Under the pieces are notes generated by a model that ran no database searches, had not been told where the DNA came from, and saw only the letters and a program-made list of their open reading frames with translations. A stretch of DNA of 64,000 bases. It comes from Streptomyces sp. DH24. Its GTDB lineage: Bacteria > Actinomycetota > Actinomycetes > Streptomycetales > Streptomycetaceae. Both the position numbers and the translations under genes were made by a program. Below, piece after piece: positions 56,177 to 64,000 of this stretch. How positions within the stretch are numbered: the stretch's first letter is position 1; each line of letters starts with the position of its first letter. The stretch is taken from positions 1 to 64,000 of the forward strand of contig NZ_JARVKW010000024.1 in assembly GCF_029813775.1 (NCBI RefSeq), read 5' to 3'.

Positions 56177-56991
56177 CGGCGCGGCCGGTCCGCGTCCGCC
56201 GCCGGGGGACGCGCCGAACGGTCGTCGCCCGCGTCGGCGTGCCGTCCGTGGCGGGAGCCCACGTACGCGGCGTCGCGGAGCCGGCGCAGGTGTTCGGTGG
56301 GGTGCAGTCCGGGCAGGCTGTGGGCGTAGGGGTCGTAGGAGACCGTGGTGGTGGCCGGGGCGGTGTGCACGGCCTCCAGGGACAGCGAGGCGAAGGTGCG
56401 CCAGGGTTCGCCGGCGGCGGCTGCGCGCAGGTCGAAGCGGACGGCCCGGCGGTCGAGCTCCTGCCACAGCGTCGGCAGGGTGCCGTCCGCCGACCCGTCG
56501 GCACCGGTGACGGGAAAGGCCGCCAGTACGCGCTCGCGGTCGCCCACCCGGTAGGGCAGCAGGGTGGAGTACGGCCCCGCCAGCGCCCCGGGCCGCAGCA
56601 GCGGCAGGTGCCGTCCGAGCCGCCCGGAGCCACTGGACGTCAACAGCACGTCGAACGCGCTGCCGAGGCCGTCGGTGTCCGGGACCCGGACGGCCAGACC
56701 CAGGGCGTCCGGCAGCGGCCGGGGCAGGCCCAGCGCGCGGGACCAGCGCACCGTCACGGGGTAGGAGCCGGGCCGGTCCAGCCACGGCACACCCCACTCC
56801 CCGTCCGCGCGGCCGGGCACCTCCAGCGTTCCCGAGCACAGCACGCCGTAGGGGTGCAGGGCGGGTGCGGAGCGCCACCGGGCCAAACGGTCGGCGACTC
56901 GGTGAGCGGTCCGGTCGATGACCATGCGGGCCCCCTGGGACTCGGCGTGAACGACGGCGCCGACACAGCCGTCGGCCGTCTTCTGCTTCAT
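56170..56991 (-). CDS. Catalase-fold protein of unknown function
   Basis: A 273-residue protein. LHPYGVLCSGTLEVPGR, VTVRWSRALGLPRPLPDALG and LAVRVPDTDG follow the N-terminal strand pattern of the heme-catalase barrel, as in proteins databases call catalase-related or phosphodiesterase. The long helical domain and proximal Tyr motif of true catalases are missing, so catalase activity is unlikely. ATG 56991 is supported by GAAGG six bases upstream. The last 30 residues are Arg/Asp/Ala-rich. Function unknown. Confidence 0.7.
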   Translation of the reverse strand: MKQKTADGCVGAVVHAESQGARMVIDRTAHRVADRLARWRSAPALHPYGVLCSGTLEVPGRADGEWGVPWLDRPGSYPVTVRWSRALGLPRPLPDALGLAVRVPDTDGLGSAFDVLLTSSGSGRLGRHLPLLRPGALAGPYSTLLPYRVGDRERVLAAFPVTGADGSADGTLPTLWQELDRRAVRFDLRAAAAGEPWRTFASLSLEAVHTAPATTTVSYDPYAHSLPGLHPTEHLRRLRDAAYVGSRHGRHADAGDDRSARPPAADADRPRRT

Positions 56992-57236
56992 GAACGGCCT
57001 TCGCCCGAACGTGGCCGTCCGTGGCCGTCACCGTCCTGCGGCGGGTTTCCCCGGCCCCCGGAACGAAACGGTGACGGCCGAAGGCGCCGGCCCGGGACTG
57101 CGCCACGCCGCAGGGCACCCGGCGCGTGGCGAGGGGGGCGGGCCGCCGGCCGGGGTCGGTGCGGAGGATGAACCACGGGAAGCGCTCTGGGTCGGCCTGC
57201 TCCGGCCGGATGTCCTGGTGAGGCAGGATTGATGCC

Positions 57237-57626
57237 ATGCAGACCATGCAGACCCGACCTGTGCTGGTTTATGACGGCGACTGCCGTTTCTGTACGACCT
57301 CCGTCACCTTCCTCGAACGCCTGCTGCGGCCGGACTGCTCCATCACCCCCTGGCAGTTCGCCGACCTGGCTTCCCTCGGCTCCACTCGGCGACGGGCCGA
57401 GTACGAGGCGCTGTGGATCACGCCCACCGGGAGGGTGTACGGCGGAGCGCAGGCGGTCGCCCGGCTGCTGCTGCGGGCAGGCAAGGGGTGGGCCGTTCTC
57501 GGCGCGCTGCTCACCCTGCCGCCCCTGCGCTGGGCCGCTCATGGCGTCTACAGGATCGTCGCGAACAACCGCGACCGGCTGCCGGGCGGGACCGCGGCCT
57601 GCGCCCTCCCCGCGGGCCGCCGCTGA
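57237..57626 (+). CDS. DCC family thiol-disulfide oxidoreductase (DUF393)
   Basis: A 129-residue protein with the family signature VYDGDCRFCTTSVTFLERL (DxxCxxC), a thioredoxin-like beginning, and a hydrophobic helix near the end (GWAVLGALLTLPPLRWAAH). DUF393 genes often lie beside HTTM membrane protein genes, and an HTTM remnant converges on this gene at 57685. Start ATG 57237; ATG 57246 is also possible. Confidence 0.88.
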   Translation: MQTMQTRPVLVYDGDCRFCTTSVTFLERLLRPDCSITPWQFADLASLGSTRRRAEYEALWITPTGRVYGGAQAVARLLLRAGKGWAVLGALLTLPPLRWAAHGVYRIVANNRDRLPGGTAACALPAGRR

Positions 57627-57684
57627 CGGTGGAGCCGACGGACGGCCGACTCCACCCCGTCCGCCGTCCGCCGTCCGCCGTCCG

Positions 57685-58194
57685 TCAACGCAGCTTCAGA
57701 CCTGCCTCGGGCCTGGCCCGCGGAGGCACGGACCCGGCCCCCGCTTCCTCACGGGGCCTCGGCAGCCGTACGCCGAGGCGTCGTGCCGTACGTCGCCCCA
57801 GGCGGGGCAGGGAGGCGTAGAAACGGTCGGGCAGGAACACGGCGTCCGCGATGATCATGGCGCCCGAGAAGACCGGCAGCCCCAACAGGACCGCGATGCC
57901 GACGTGCATGACCAACAGCAGTGCCAGGACGGGGTACTTGAGCCTGCCGAACAGCACGAACGGGAAGGCGACCTGGGTGAGAACGGTCAGGTAGCTGATG
58001 GCCGCGATCACGAGCGGATACTGGTCGAGGAAGTGGGAGAGCGCGGGCCAGGGCTGGAACAGTTCGAGGTGCAGCACGTAGTGGAGCGCCGTGCCGTCGG
58101 CCCAGTACGAGCCCTGGACCTTGTAGAGGCCGGCCGATCCGTACAGGAAGCAGACCTGCGCCGCGATGACGAACACGCCGCAGTTGTGCACCAC
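57685..58194 (-). pseudogene. 3' fragment of an HTTM (vitamin K carboxylase-like) membrane protein gene
   Basis: The 169 residues (VHNCGVFVIAAQVCFLYGSA, then KVQGSYWADGTALHYVLHLE, SYLTVLTQVAFPFVLFGRL and LLLVMHVGIAVLLGLPVFSG) match the C-terminal half of HTTM domain proteins, which normally have about 350 to 400 residues. The N-terminal helices are missing: homology stops at about 58195, where DNA of a different gene begins. The remaining part has three or four membrane helices and could be translated from GTG/ATG at 58194, but it is most likely dead. It is the expected partner of the DCC gene. Confidence 0.75.
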
Positions 58195-59662
58195 GGTGGT
58201 CAGGGTGGACCTGGGTCTGTTGCTTTATGTGCGCGGCGAGGTCATTGACGAGCGGGCCCGGCTCCACCAGCAGTTGTGGGTCCGTTGGAATGGTGCAGGA
58301 CCAGCCCGCGACGCTCAGGGTGATGCGATGTGGAAGGCGATGCCGGGCGTCGGCGACGACTCGGTTTGCGGCGTTCTCCAAGCTCGGCCAGATGGCTCGG
58401 AGGGCCATGCGGCGAGCCGGAGGGCCGAGCCGTATTTCTTCCGGTTCGAAGACGGCCTGGTCGAGGAGCGCCATAAAGGTCATCGGTTCCGCGTCAGGGC
58501 CGAGGGACAACTTATGTGCCCGGTCGGCTGCCTGAAGGTCTCCCCCGTGTTCGATGACGCGCTCAAGCCGGCGAATCTTCTCGCGTATGACTGCCTCGTC
58601 GGGTTCGAGCTGGTTGATGAGGCGCTCCAGAGCGCTTTCTACGTGGCGGCCGTCGCTGACGGGCCAGTCGACTCCATCGGGGCCGTCTGGGAACGTGCTT
58701 CTGAAATAGGCCAGGGTTCTGTCGGGCACGGTCGCGAGTTCCCAGCCCTGTCGGAGTGTGTCCCACTGGTCTCCGCATGTCTTGCGCAGCGCCGTGTACT
58801 GGTTCTTGGCTATGCGCCCGCGCAGGTTCTGTAGCCGGGCTTCCCACTGAGCGCCATCGCTCATGTCATCGGCTGTGTACATGTCGCCCGAAATGCGAAG
58901 GCTGCTACCGCTCCATCGCGCCATGGCCTGCTGGGTGTAGCCGAGCGCTTTGTCTCCCAGTTCCTTGCTCGCGATGGCGTCCAGGACGACGAAGAATTCC
59001 TGGCCGAGTTCCTCGGGGTCGAGCGACTGGAGGTAGAGGTCCATCCAGGCGGCTGCTTCGGTCTCGTCACCAAGGCGGGAACAGGTCAGTGAGAAGAAAA
59101 GGCTGGCTTTGGCAGCGTCTAGGATGCGGGCGTGTCCGCGGGCGCGCTCGCCCCGCTCGTCCTCGTTGCGGAACTTGGCTGCGACCGCCATCGCGGCCGG
59201 AGCCAGCCAGTATGTCGGTTCGAGGAGCATCCGTTCCTCGGTGCAGGCTCGCACTGTGGTTGTGTTGACCACGTTTCTGTAGACAGCCTGTGCGGTGAGG
59301 GTGTGGACCAGTCCGCGGGCCAGGGCGCGGGTGTGCTTGCGTTGTGCGAAGTCCGCGTGCCACTCGGTTGTCAGGCGAGACAGTTCGGCCTGGGCTTTGG
59401 CTACCTCTCGGTCGCGGCCGTACTGTTCGATGAAGGTGTCGAGGATTTGGCGTGTGTCGGTGACCGCGCTCTCCAGTCCTGCGATCTCCTGGCGTACTTC
59501 GGTGACCTCGCTGTTGAGCCTGACGACGTTGGCTCGCACGACGTGCAGATTGTCCTCGAAGTCATCGAGTTTTCCCTCGTGGCGGGCTTGCCCCTCCCCT
59601 ATGCCCTCCACCCGTTCGCTGAGTCGGTGCAGTGCTGAGTCCGTCTCAAACCGGTCTTCCAT
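57749..59662 (-). pseudogene. Coiled-coil protein gene truncated at its 3' end by a deletion joint
   Basis: From ATG 59662 (MEDRFETDSALHRLSERVEG, preceded by GGGGGATGTC) the frame encodes about 490 native-looking residues. There is an N-terminal coiled coil (LDDFEDNLHVVRANVVRLNS, VTEVRQEIAGLESAVTDTRQ), then an all-helical region (ILDAAKASLFFSLTCSRLGD, MARWSGSSLRISGDMY), ending near HIKQQTQVHPDH at about 58196. Beyond that the frame runs out of register through HTTM-derived DNA to 57749, giving a meaningless Arg-rich tail. I do not recognise the family. It is divergent from the gene at 59836 and is lower in GC than the genes to its left. The fused product may or may not be stable. Confidence 0.65.
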
Positions 59663-59835
59663 GACATCCCCCGAGGTCATCGTGGCGTACGTCGCGTGCC
59701 TGCTCATTATCGAGTCAGCATGCATGTTCTGTGCTCAACTGGCGCAACCGACTCGGGGGTTGTGACGTCGGCCGGTGTCAGTGCGGCGTGGCAGTATGAC
59801 GTGTCGTGTAGCCAGCACACCGGACGGGGCGTCCC

Positions 59836-60585
59836 TTGCGTGAGATCGTCTATTTGTCGGAGAGCAAACTGAGGCAGTTCATGCCTGAGCCACGGCGTGT
59901 GCCGCGCGCGGGTGCCCTTCGCTTGACCACTCCACTCGGCGGTATCGACGTGGACGCGCCGGCCACGGACGGGGAGCAAGGCCAGCTGCGGCACCTGCGT
60001 GAGGTGTACAAATATCTGGAACTTATTGCGGATTGGTACACCGAGCCCGAGTTGCGTCCCGGTCAGTGGGTGCAGTTCGAGGTCTCGCTTCGGTGCGTGA
60101 CGCTCAGCGGTGTCCATCAGGATCTCGTGCTGTTCGTGGATTCGGTACGTGGAGATGGCGCAGACCATGCAGCCGCCGAAGGCTGCCGTTTGCTGATGCA
60201 TGGGTCAGCCCGGCATCTGCGAGGCTGGGCTCCGACCTCGGTGGACGGTCCTGTCTTGGAGGTGGTGAACTCCGGGTCTAGTCTCGGGACCTCCTTCGTC
60301 ACCAGGGCCGGGCAGGTCGTCGAGGCACTGGCTAGCCACCGTGACCCGCTGTCCACGGATCAGAACCCACCTCGGACGGCCACCGACCTGCACGGCCGGG
60401 GTGTACAGGAGTTGTTGCGCGCCCTGGATGATGAGGACATCAGCATCGACACGTCCGCGGTGATGACCGGATACGCGCGTGTAACCGGGCTCCTTCCAAG
60501 CACCGGAACTACTTCTCGATGCCTGGTGGCGAGCCCACTGGTCGTGGAGTACGCGACGGCGTTCTCTGAGCAGAGTCTTGTGTGA
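59836..60585 (+). CDS. SAVMC3_10250-like family protein
   Basis: A 249-residue protein starting REIVYLSESKLRQFMPEPRR from TTG 59836, a beginning typical of a Streptomyces family named after SAVMC3_10250. LVLFVDSVRGDG follows a predicted strand, and LHGRGVQELLRALDDEDISI is a helical C-terminal part. No catalytic motif, signal peptide or membrane segment is seen. It is divergent from the coiled-coil gene, with 173 bp between the starts, in a lower-GC accessory region. A joint function of the two is possible but unproven. Confidence 0.6.
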   Translation: MREIVYLSESKLRQFMPEPRRVPRAGALRLTTPLGGIDVDAPATDGEQGQLRHLREVYKYLELIADWYTEPELRPGQWVQFEVSLRCVTLSGVHQDLVLFVDSVRGDGADHAAAEGCRLLMHGSARHLRGWAPTSVDGPVLEVVNSGSSLGTSFVTRAGQVVEALASHRDPLSTDQNPPRTATDLHGRGVQELLRALDDEDISIDTSAVMTGYARVTGLLPSTGTTSRCLVASPLVVEYATAFSEQSLV

Positions 60586-60662
60586 TTGCGTGGCCACCCC
60601 ACGCGCTGCCAGCCTCGTAAGGTCGGCGACGGCCTAGCTGTCGTAGTGCCAGCCGCGTGCGA

Positions 60663-61193
60663 TCAGTCCCGAAGGTCTTTGACCATGATCGCGTACACCG
60701 GTGAGTCGGCGAACGGCTGCTGCTCGCCGACTCTGGCGTATCCCCATGTTTCGTAGAGCGCTTGGACCTTGGGGTGTGTGACGTCGACCAGTAGCACGGC
60801 GAGGTCTTCCGTACGTTCCTTGAGTAGCGCCTCGTGCAGGCGGTCGGCAATTCCCTGCTTACGCCAGCTTGGGCGGACCATCACCTCGGAGACCGCGTAT
60901 GTGGAGGAGTAGCCGTTGTTCGGCTTGTACGCGGTGGAGCGCCACCATTCCCGGCCCGGAACGAGCGGGGCGCCGTAGGCGAAGCCGACCGGTTCGTCTT
61001 CGTCGTATGCCACGACGCAGGAGAAGCCGTCCATGCCGGTCCAGTGATCGACGAACCAGGCGAACCGCTGGTGGAAGGGGTCGTCCATCTGGTCGGCGTA
61101 GGCGTCGGCGTGTACGTCGATGAGCATCTGCCGGAAAGCTTCGGGGAGATTTCCGTGCTGGAAGTGATGCAGGTCGGTCACGCTCGGCTCCAT
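60663..61193 (-). CDS. GNAT family N-acetyltransferase
   Basis: A 176-residue acetyltransferase. VVAYDEDEPVGFAYGAP is strand 2 to 4, VSEVMVRPSWRKQGIADRLHEALL contains the acetyl-CoA loop (RKQGIA), and LLVDVTHPKVQALYETWGYARVG is the usual end. The substrate is unknown. ATG 61193 overlaps the stop of the upstream XRE-TPR regulator gene, so the two are coupled; this regulator/GNAT pairing recurs in Streptomyces. Confidence 0.85.
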   Translation of the reverse strand: MEPSVTDLHHFQHGNLPEAFRQMLIDVHADAYADQMDDPFHQRFAWFVDHWTGMDGFSCVVAYDEDEPVGFAYGAPLVPGREWWRSTAYKPNNGYSSTYAVSEVMVRPSWRKQGIADRLHEALLKERTEDLAVLLVDVTHPKVQALYETWGYARVGEQQPFADSPVYAIMVKDLRD

Positions 61194-62431
61194 TCGGTTC
61201 GCATGCGGTCTGCCCAGTCTCGTGCGTAGGAGGCGGAGGGAGCCATGACGAACAGGCCCCGGTGGAAGTCGCCCATGAGCGTGCGCATACGGCCGGGCAA
61301 TGGGTCGCCATCCATGATGGTGAAGACGTCGGTGGCTGAGGCCGTGGCCTGTTCGGCCTCTCCCTGGTGAAGCTGTGCTAGGGCGAGCTGGGCCGTCGCG
61401 AGGGCCTTGTTGCGCCGGAAGGCGGTCGGGATCCTGGCCAGCGCGCGGTGAGCCATGGCTTCGGCATGAGGGTGGCGTCCGCTGTTGAACTGGACGATTG
61501 CGGCTAGGTGGTCAAGTTCGGCCTGCCCGTAGAAGGCGGTCCAGCGCGGACGCTCTCGGTCGGCCACCCTGGTGAAAGTGTCCTGGGCTGATCCCAGTGA
61601 ACGCAGGCCCGCACGGCCGTCACCGAGAGCCGCGTACGCGAGGGCGACGCGGACTCGGCCCAGCGAGTCGAAGAACGGGTCTCGGCGAGCCGCTGAGGAG
61701 GCTTGCGCGGCCTGGGCCGCTGCGAGGGCTTCGGGCCAGTTCTGCCGCTGGTAGGCGAGCATCGAGAGGTTGACCCAGACCCGCATTTCGGTGGGGCCGT
61801 CCTGGGAGAGGCCGGCGTACGTCGCTGATTCGTTCAGGTAGCTCTGGGCCTGGTCGAGATTGCGGGCGTCGATGCAGGACCAGGCGGCGATGGTGGTGTA
61901 CTCGGCGGCCAGTGCGTACAGGGCTCGGCGGACGCGTTCGCCGGCGTTGCGCTGCTGTAGTTCCAGCACCTTGGTGCGGCCCTGGGCGGCGGCCTTCTCC
62001 AGTGCCGTGTGTCCGCCCTGGCGGTCGTCGGCTTCGACAAGGGCGTTCATCCCGGCAGCGACCCGGGCCACGTCCGACATGCCGACGGTCCGGCGTTGCA
62101 CAACCAAGGGAACGGCGGCGACTGCGCTTCCGGTCGCTGAGGTGAGGAAAGTGCGACGCCGCACGGGGTCCTCCTGCGGGTGTTGCATGGTGCGTGGTGC
62201 GCTGAACCCTAAGTCCTCGACGAGACAACCGAACACCCGCTCCAGGGCTGCACACGTGCGTCCGATGGGGCGGCGGGAGGTCCCGTTGAGGAGGTTGCGG
62301 ATTGTGCGGTCGGAGACGTCACCGGGCCTGCCGGTGATCTCTGCCAGCGCAGCGTTCATCCGACCAGCCAATTCTTCCTGGGTGAGCCCGAGTTCCTCCA
62401 TCCGACCCTTGAGGATGGCGTTCGCTCCCAT
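61178..62431 (-). CDS. XRE family regulator with TPR-like repeats
   Basis: A 417-residue cytoplasmic regulator. NAILKGRMEELGLTQEELAG and VSDRTIRNLLNGTSRRPIGR form the N-terminal Cro/C1-type helix-turn-helix (about 5-60). A short segment (RRRTFLTSATGSAVAAVPLV) resembling a twin-arginine signal follows, then helical TPR-like repeats (LAAEYTTIAAWSCIDARNLD, VWVNLSMLAYQRQNWPEALA). The architecture is common in actinomycete regulators that sense peptides or partner proteins. It is divergent from the ATP-binding gene at 62679, next to the second RiPP cassette, mirroring the regulator/ATPase association at the first cassette. Confidence 0.85.
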   Translation of the reverse strand: MGANAILKGRMEELGLTQEELAGRMNAALAEITGRPGDVSDRTIRNLLNGTSRRPIGRTCAALERVFGCLVEDLGFSAPRTMQHPQEDPVRRRTFLTSATGSAVAAVPLVVQRRTVGMSDVARVAAGMNALVEADDRQGGHTALEKAAAQGRTKVLELQQRNAGERVRRALYALAAEYTTIAAWSCIDARNLDQAQSYLNESATYAGLSQDGPTEMRVWVNLSMLAYQRQNWPEALAAAQAAQASSAARRDPFFDSLGRVRVALAYAALGDGRAGLRSLGSAQDTFTRVADRERPRWTAFYGQAELDHLAAIVQFNSGRHPHAEAMAHRALARIPTAFRRNKALATAQLALAQLHQGEAEQATASATDVFTIMDGDPLPGRMRTLMGDFHRGLFVMAPSASYARDWADRMRTEWSRA

Positions 62432-62678
62432 GGACCGACCGTAGCCCTGTGGTCACTGGTCGAACCAGACCCGAGGTCACCGGAGCGTAAAGTCTTCCGG
62501 TTCGCGGAGGCACGGCGGGGCGCGACATTTCCTGTTCGCCGTCGGCCAAGGGCCGTTGACTCGATACCAGCCGTTGAGCGGGCGAGATTCCCCTTCCTGC
62601 CTCTCGATGGCGTGGAGGAAGGCCCGCCCCTGCGCACCCGTCGCGGGGCGGGCGTCCCAGCCTCGGAGGGATGACCCC

Positions 62679-63101
62679 GTGACCATGACCGCCGCCAAAC
62701 CAACCGCGACCGGTGTTCCGGGCTACACCGAGACGGTGCCGTGCGAGCCGGAATCCGCGCGCCGCGCACGTCTGCTTGTCTCCGCGGCTCTGGACACCTG
62801 GGGCATAGGCGAGTTGGCCGAGGTAGGCACTCTGATCGTTTCGGAGCTGATCAGCAACGCCGTCAGCCACACGCCCTGTCGCGTGGTCCGTGTGATGATT
62901 CGGCGCGAGACGGCCGAAGTGATTCGGATCGGCGTTGCCGACAAGTGCCGAGACACCCCGGAACCGGGCTGTCCTGAAGGTGACTCGGAGGTCGGCCGTG
63001 GTCTGCTCCTGGTCGAGTCGCTGAGCTGGCGGTGGGGCTACGACCTGCATCGTTGGGGCAAGCTCGTCTGGGCAGAGCTGCGGGTGCCAGCCGCATGCTG
63101 A
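62679..63101 (+). CDS. ATP-binding protein, anti-sigma-like (HATPase)
   Basis: A 140-residue GHKL-type ATPase. ALDTWGIGELAEVGTLIVSE and LISNAVSHTPCRVVRVMIRR form the N box region, RIGVADKCRDTPEP the G1-like segment and SEVGRGLLLVESLSWRWGYD the G2 segment. GTG 62679 has GGAGGG 8 bp upstream. It overlaps the next gene by seven bases, so they are cotranscribed, and it leads the operon toward the second RiPP precursor. Similar genes are intact at 21541 and broken at 25653. Confidence 0.85.
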   Translation: MTMTAAKPTATGVPGYTETVPCEPESARRARLLVSAALDTWGIGELAEVGTLIVSELISNAVSHTPCRVVRVMIRRETAEVIRIGVADKCRDTPEPGCPEGDSEVGRGLLLVESLSWRWGYDLHRWGKLVWAELRVPAAC

Positions 63102-63457
63102 TCTCGCGTATCTCCTTACGACTCCTGCCCTCGGAGGAACTGGTCGGCGACCCGTTCCCGGACGTGTGCGTGCAGCTGGCCTTCGGCCCGACGCGTCCGT
63201 CTGACGAGACCGGCGTGGTTGCTGTCCCAGAGTCGGTCCGGATAACTCCCGCCGACCTTGTGCGGCTGCGCGTCGAGTCGGGACTGGCTCTCGGCGAGAT
63301 CCGTGCGGAGATGCAACGTGCCGAGATCGCGTGGCGGCAACAGCTCAGCCGCTGGTACGGCGACGGCCGACTGGCAGTCGAGGCCCGCGCACCGGACATC
63401 AGCCTCCTTCAACGGGTCCTGGACGGGTTGCGGAATCCCGGTCCGGTTTCGACGTAG
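63095..63457 (+). CDS. Hypothetical protein upstream of the second RiPP cassette
   Basis: A 120-residue protein from ATG 63095 that overlaps the ATP-binding gene. RITPADLVRLRVESGLALGE and MQRAEIAWRQQLSRWYGDGR look helical; the N-terminus (MLISRISLRLLPSEE) is a short strand region. I do not recognise the family. It is encoded 121 bp before the precursor gene on the same strand and may belong to the same transcript. Length and composition suggest a small regulator or a leader-binding partner, but this is speculation. Confidence 0.55.
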   Translation: MLISRISLRLLPSEELVGDPFPDVCVQLAFGPTRPSDETGVVAVPESVRITPADLVRLRVESGLALGEIRAEMQRAEIAWRQQLSRWYGDGRLAVEARAPDISLLQRVLDGLRNPGPVST

Positions 63458-63578
63458 GCCCCGGCGCCTCTTCTTCCCGGCGCCCCTGAGACTCCCGCAC
63501 ATGCAGGATCGTGTTCCTCGATGCCGTGCGGGTGAGCAAGTCAGGCGAAGGACAGAACTTCTGACAGGAAGGAAGACC

Positions 63579-63881
63579 GTGTTCAACCACATGGATCGAT
63601 TCCCCACGGGCAGCCCGCTGCCGCAGGGACATCTGACGGCGGCCCCGTGGGGTCTCCGTCGCATCGCCCCGTACCCGCCCGTCGAGGGCCCCGTCTACGC
63701 GACGGTGACGCTGGATCCGGAGACGCAGACCGCCCGGTACTTCGACACTTCCGGGGCGCCCACCATGTCCCCAGGCCACGGCACATCCTCCGGTACGAAT
63801 CCCGCGACCGGCACCACGGGCCAGGGTGACCGCAACAGCGACTCCCCGGACAGCGACACGGGGAACGACACGGACCAGTGA
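63579..63881 (+). CDS. Second ATP-grasp-modified RiPP precursor peptide
   Basis: A 100-residue precursor paralogous to the one at 18962. PWGLRR (23-28), PYPPVEGP and YATVTLDPETQTARYFD (40-56) form the shared leader block, and HGTS (67-70) again marks the border. The core 71-100 (SGTNPATGTTGQ, GDRNSDSP and DSDTGNDTDQ) is rich in Thr, Ser and Asp but has no Asp-Gly, unlike the first peptide, so the pattern of rings and aspartimide may differ. GTG 63579 follows AGGAAGGAAG; ATG 63591 is possible. The ligase GTG overlaps its stop. Confidence 0.88.
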   Translation: MFNHMDRFPTGSPLPQGHLTAAPWGLRRIAPYPPVEGPVYATVTLDPETQTARYFDTSGAPTMSPGHGTSSGTNPATGTTGQGDRNSDSPDSDTGNDTDQ

Positions 63882-64000
63882 CTCTGGTGACGAACGACGA
63901 TCGTCCGGTCCTGGTCGTCACCAACCTCGACGACCCGACCGCGGACTTCGTGATCGCCGAGCTGCACGACCGGGGCGTCCCGGTCGTGCGGTTCGACTCC
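63878..64000 (+). CDS. ATP-grasp peptide maturase, 5' part (runs off the window)
   Basis: Only the first 41 codons are inside the window (VLVVTNLDDPTADFVIAELH, DRGVPVVRFDS). They align with the start of the ligase at 19233 (VLVVTALEDVTADLVVAALN, EREVPVVRVDP), so this is a second ligase of the SAV_5884 type. GTG 63878 overlaps the precursor stop by four bases. By analogy a PIMT-like methyltransferase gene is expected just beyond the right edge. Confidence 0.8.
   Translation, partial: MTLVTNDDRPVLVVTNLDDPTADFVIAELHDRGVPVVRFDS

Noticed and set aside
57749..58195. Arg-rich C-terminal extension of the coiled-coil protein considered as a genuine domain
   Set aside because: The same DNA encodes well-conserved HTTM membrane helices in another frame, so the extension is out-of-frame reading after a joint.
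1..64000. Search for tRNA genes, integrases and insertion sequences
   Set aside because: No tRNA cloverleaf, transposase or integrase could be recognised in any gap or frame; the island borders therefore lack an obvious mobility gene inside the window.

Overview
The window is chromosomal DNA from a Streptomyces (or a very close actinomycete). The G+C content is very high, GTG and TTG starts are frequent, and it carries sporulation and development genes (bldN, rsbN, a bdtA-like gene), the tiny ribosomal protein bS22, a rex-hemACD operon with a perfect Rex operator, and XRE/DUF397 regulator pairs. From memory, the order of the first 31 kb (histone deacetylase-like gene, bdtA, bS22, epimerase, acyltransferase, rsbN, bldN, HAD, glutaredoxin, rex-hemACD, hemB, argS, lysS) follows the S. 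coelicolor SCO3330 to SCO3303 region.

Layout. 1-170 is the 5S rRNA end of an rrn operon and its terminator. 0.2-10 kb is core chromosome: a HAD phosphatase, a frameshifted MFS transporter, an AcuC-like deacetylase, bdtA, bS22, an epimerase/acyltransferase pair, and the developmental sigma factor bldN with its anti-sigma gene rsbN. 10.2-17.1 kb holds a HAD phosphatase, a glutaredoxin-like gene and rex-hemA-hemC-hemD. Between the hemD terminator and hemB lies an inserted accessory segment (about 17.2-22 kb). It contains a decayed type I methylase (hsdM), an XRE/DUF397 regulator pair, a three-gene ATP-grasp RiPP cassette (precursor, ATP-grasp ligase, PIMT-like methyltransferase) and an anti-sigma-like ATP-binding protein. 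22-31.7 kb holds hemB, an aminotransferase, a secreted xylanase/acetylxylan esterase pair, argS and class I lysS. 31.8-45 kb carries a DUF2637 membrane protein, two DUF3558 lipoproteins, rtcB, small genes, a MarR/flavin monooxygenase/FMN reductase module, a two-component system and an M20 peptidase. 45.3-49.6 kb is an arsenic resistance island (arsC, two arsR, acr3, arsN-like, arsO-like). 49.6-54.2 kb is a terpene locus (class I terpene synthase, polyprenyl diphosphate synthase, UbiB/ABC1 kinase-like protein). 54.2-57.6 kb holds a PLAT-like protein, a hemerythrin, a catalase-fold protein and a DCC thiol oxidoreductase.

At about 58.2 kb two genes are cut and joined: the 3' part of an HTTM membrane protein gene meets the 5' part of a coiled-coil gene. 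To the right of this joint the DNA is visibly less G+C-rich and looks accessory: an SAVMC3_10250-type protein, a GNAT, an XRE-TPR regulator, an ATP-binding protein, and a second ATP-grasp RiPP cassette. Only its precursor and the first 41 codons of its ligase are inside the window.

The most interesting content is the pair of ATP-grasp/PIMT RiPP (graspetide or imiditide-like) loci. They share a leader block and an acidic Thr/Ser/Asp-rich tail. At the first locus a 107-bp upstream block occurs twice, before the precursor and before the ATP-binding protein gene, which suggests common control. The genome also shows many short GC-rich tandem arrays, both in intergenic gaps and inside genes.
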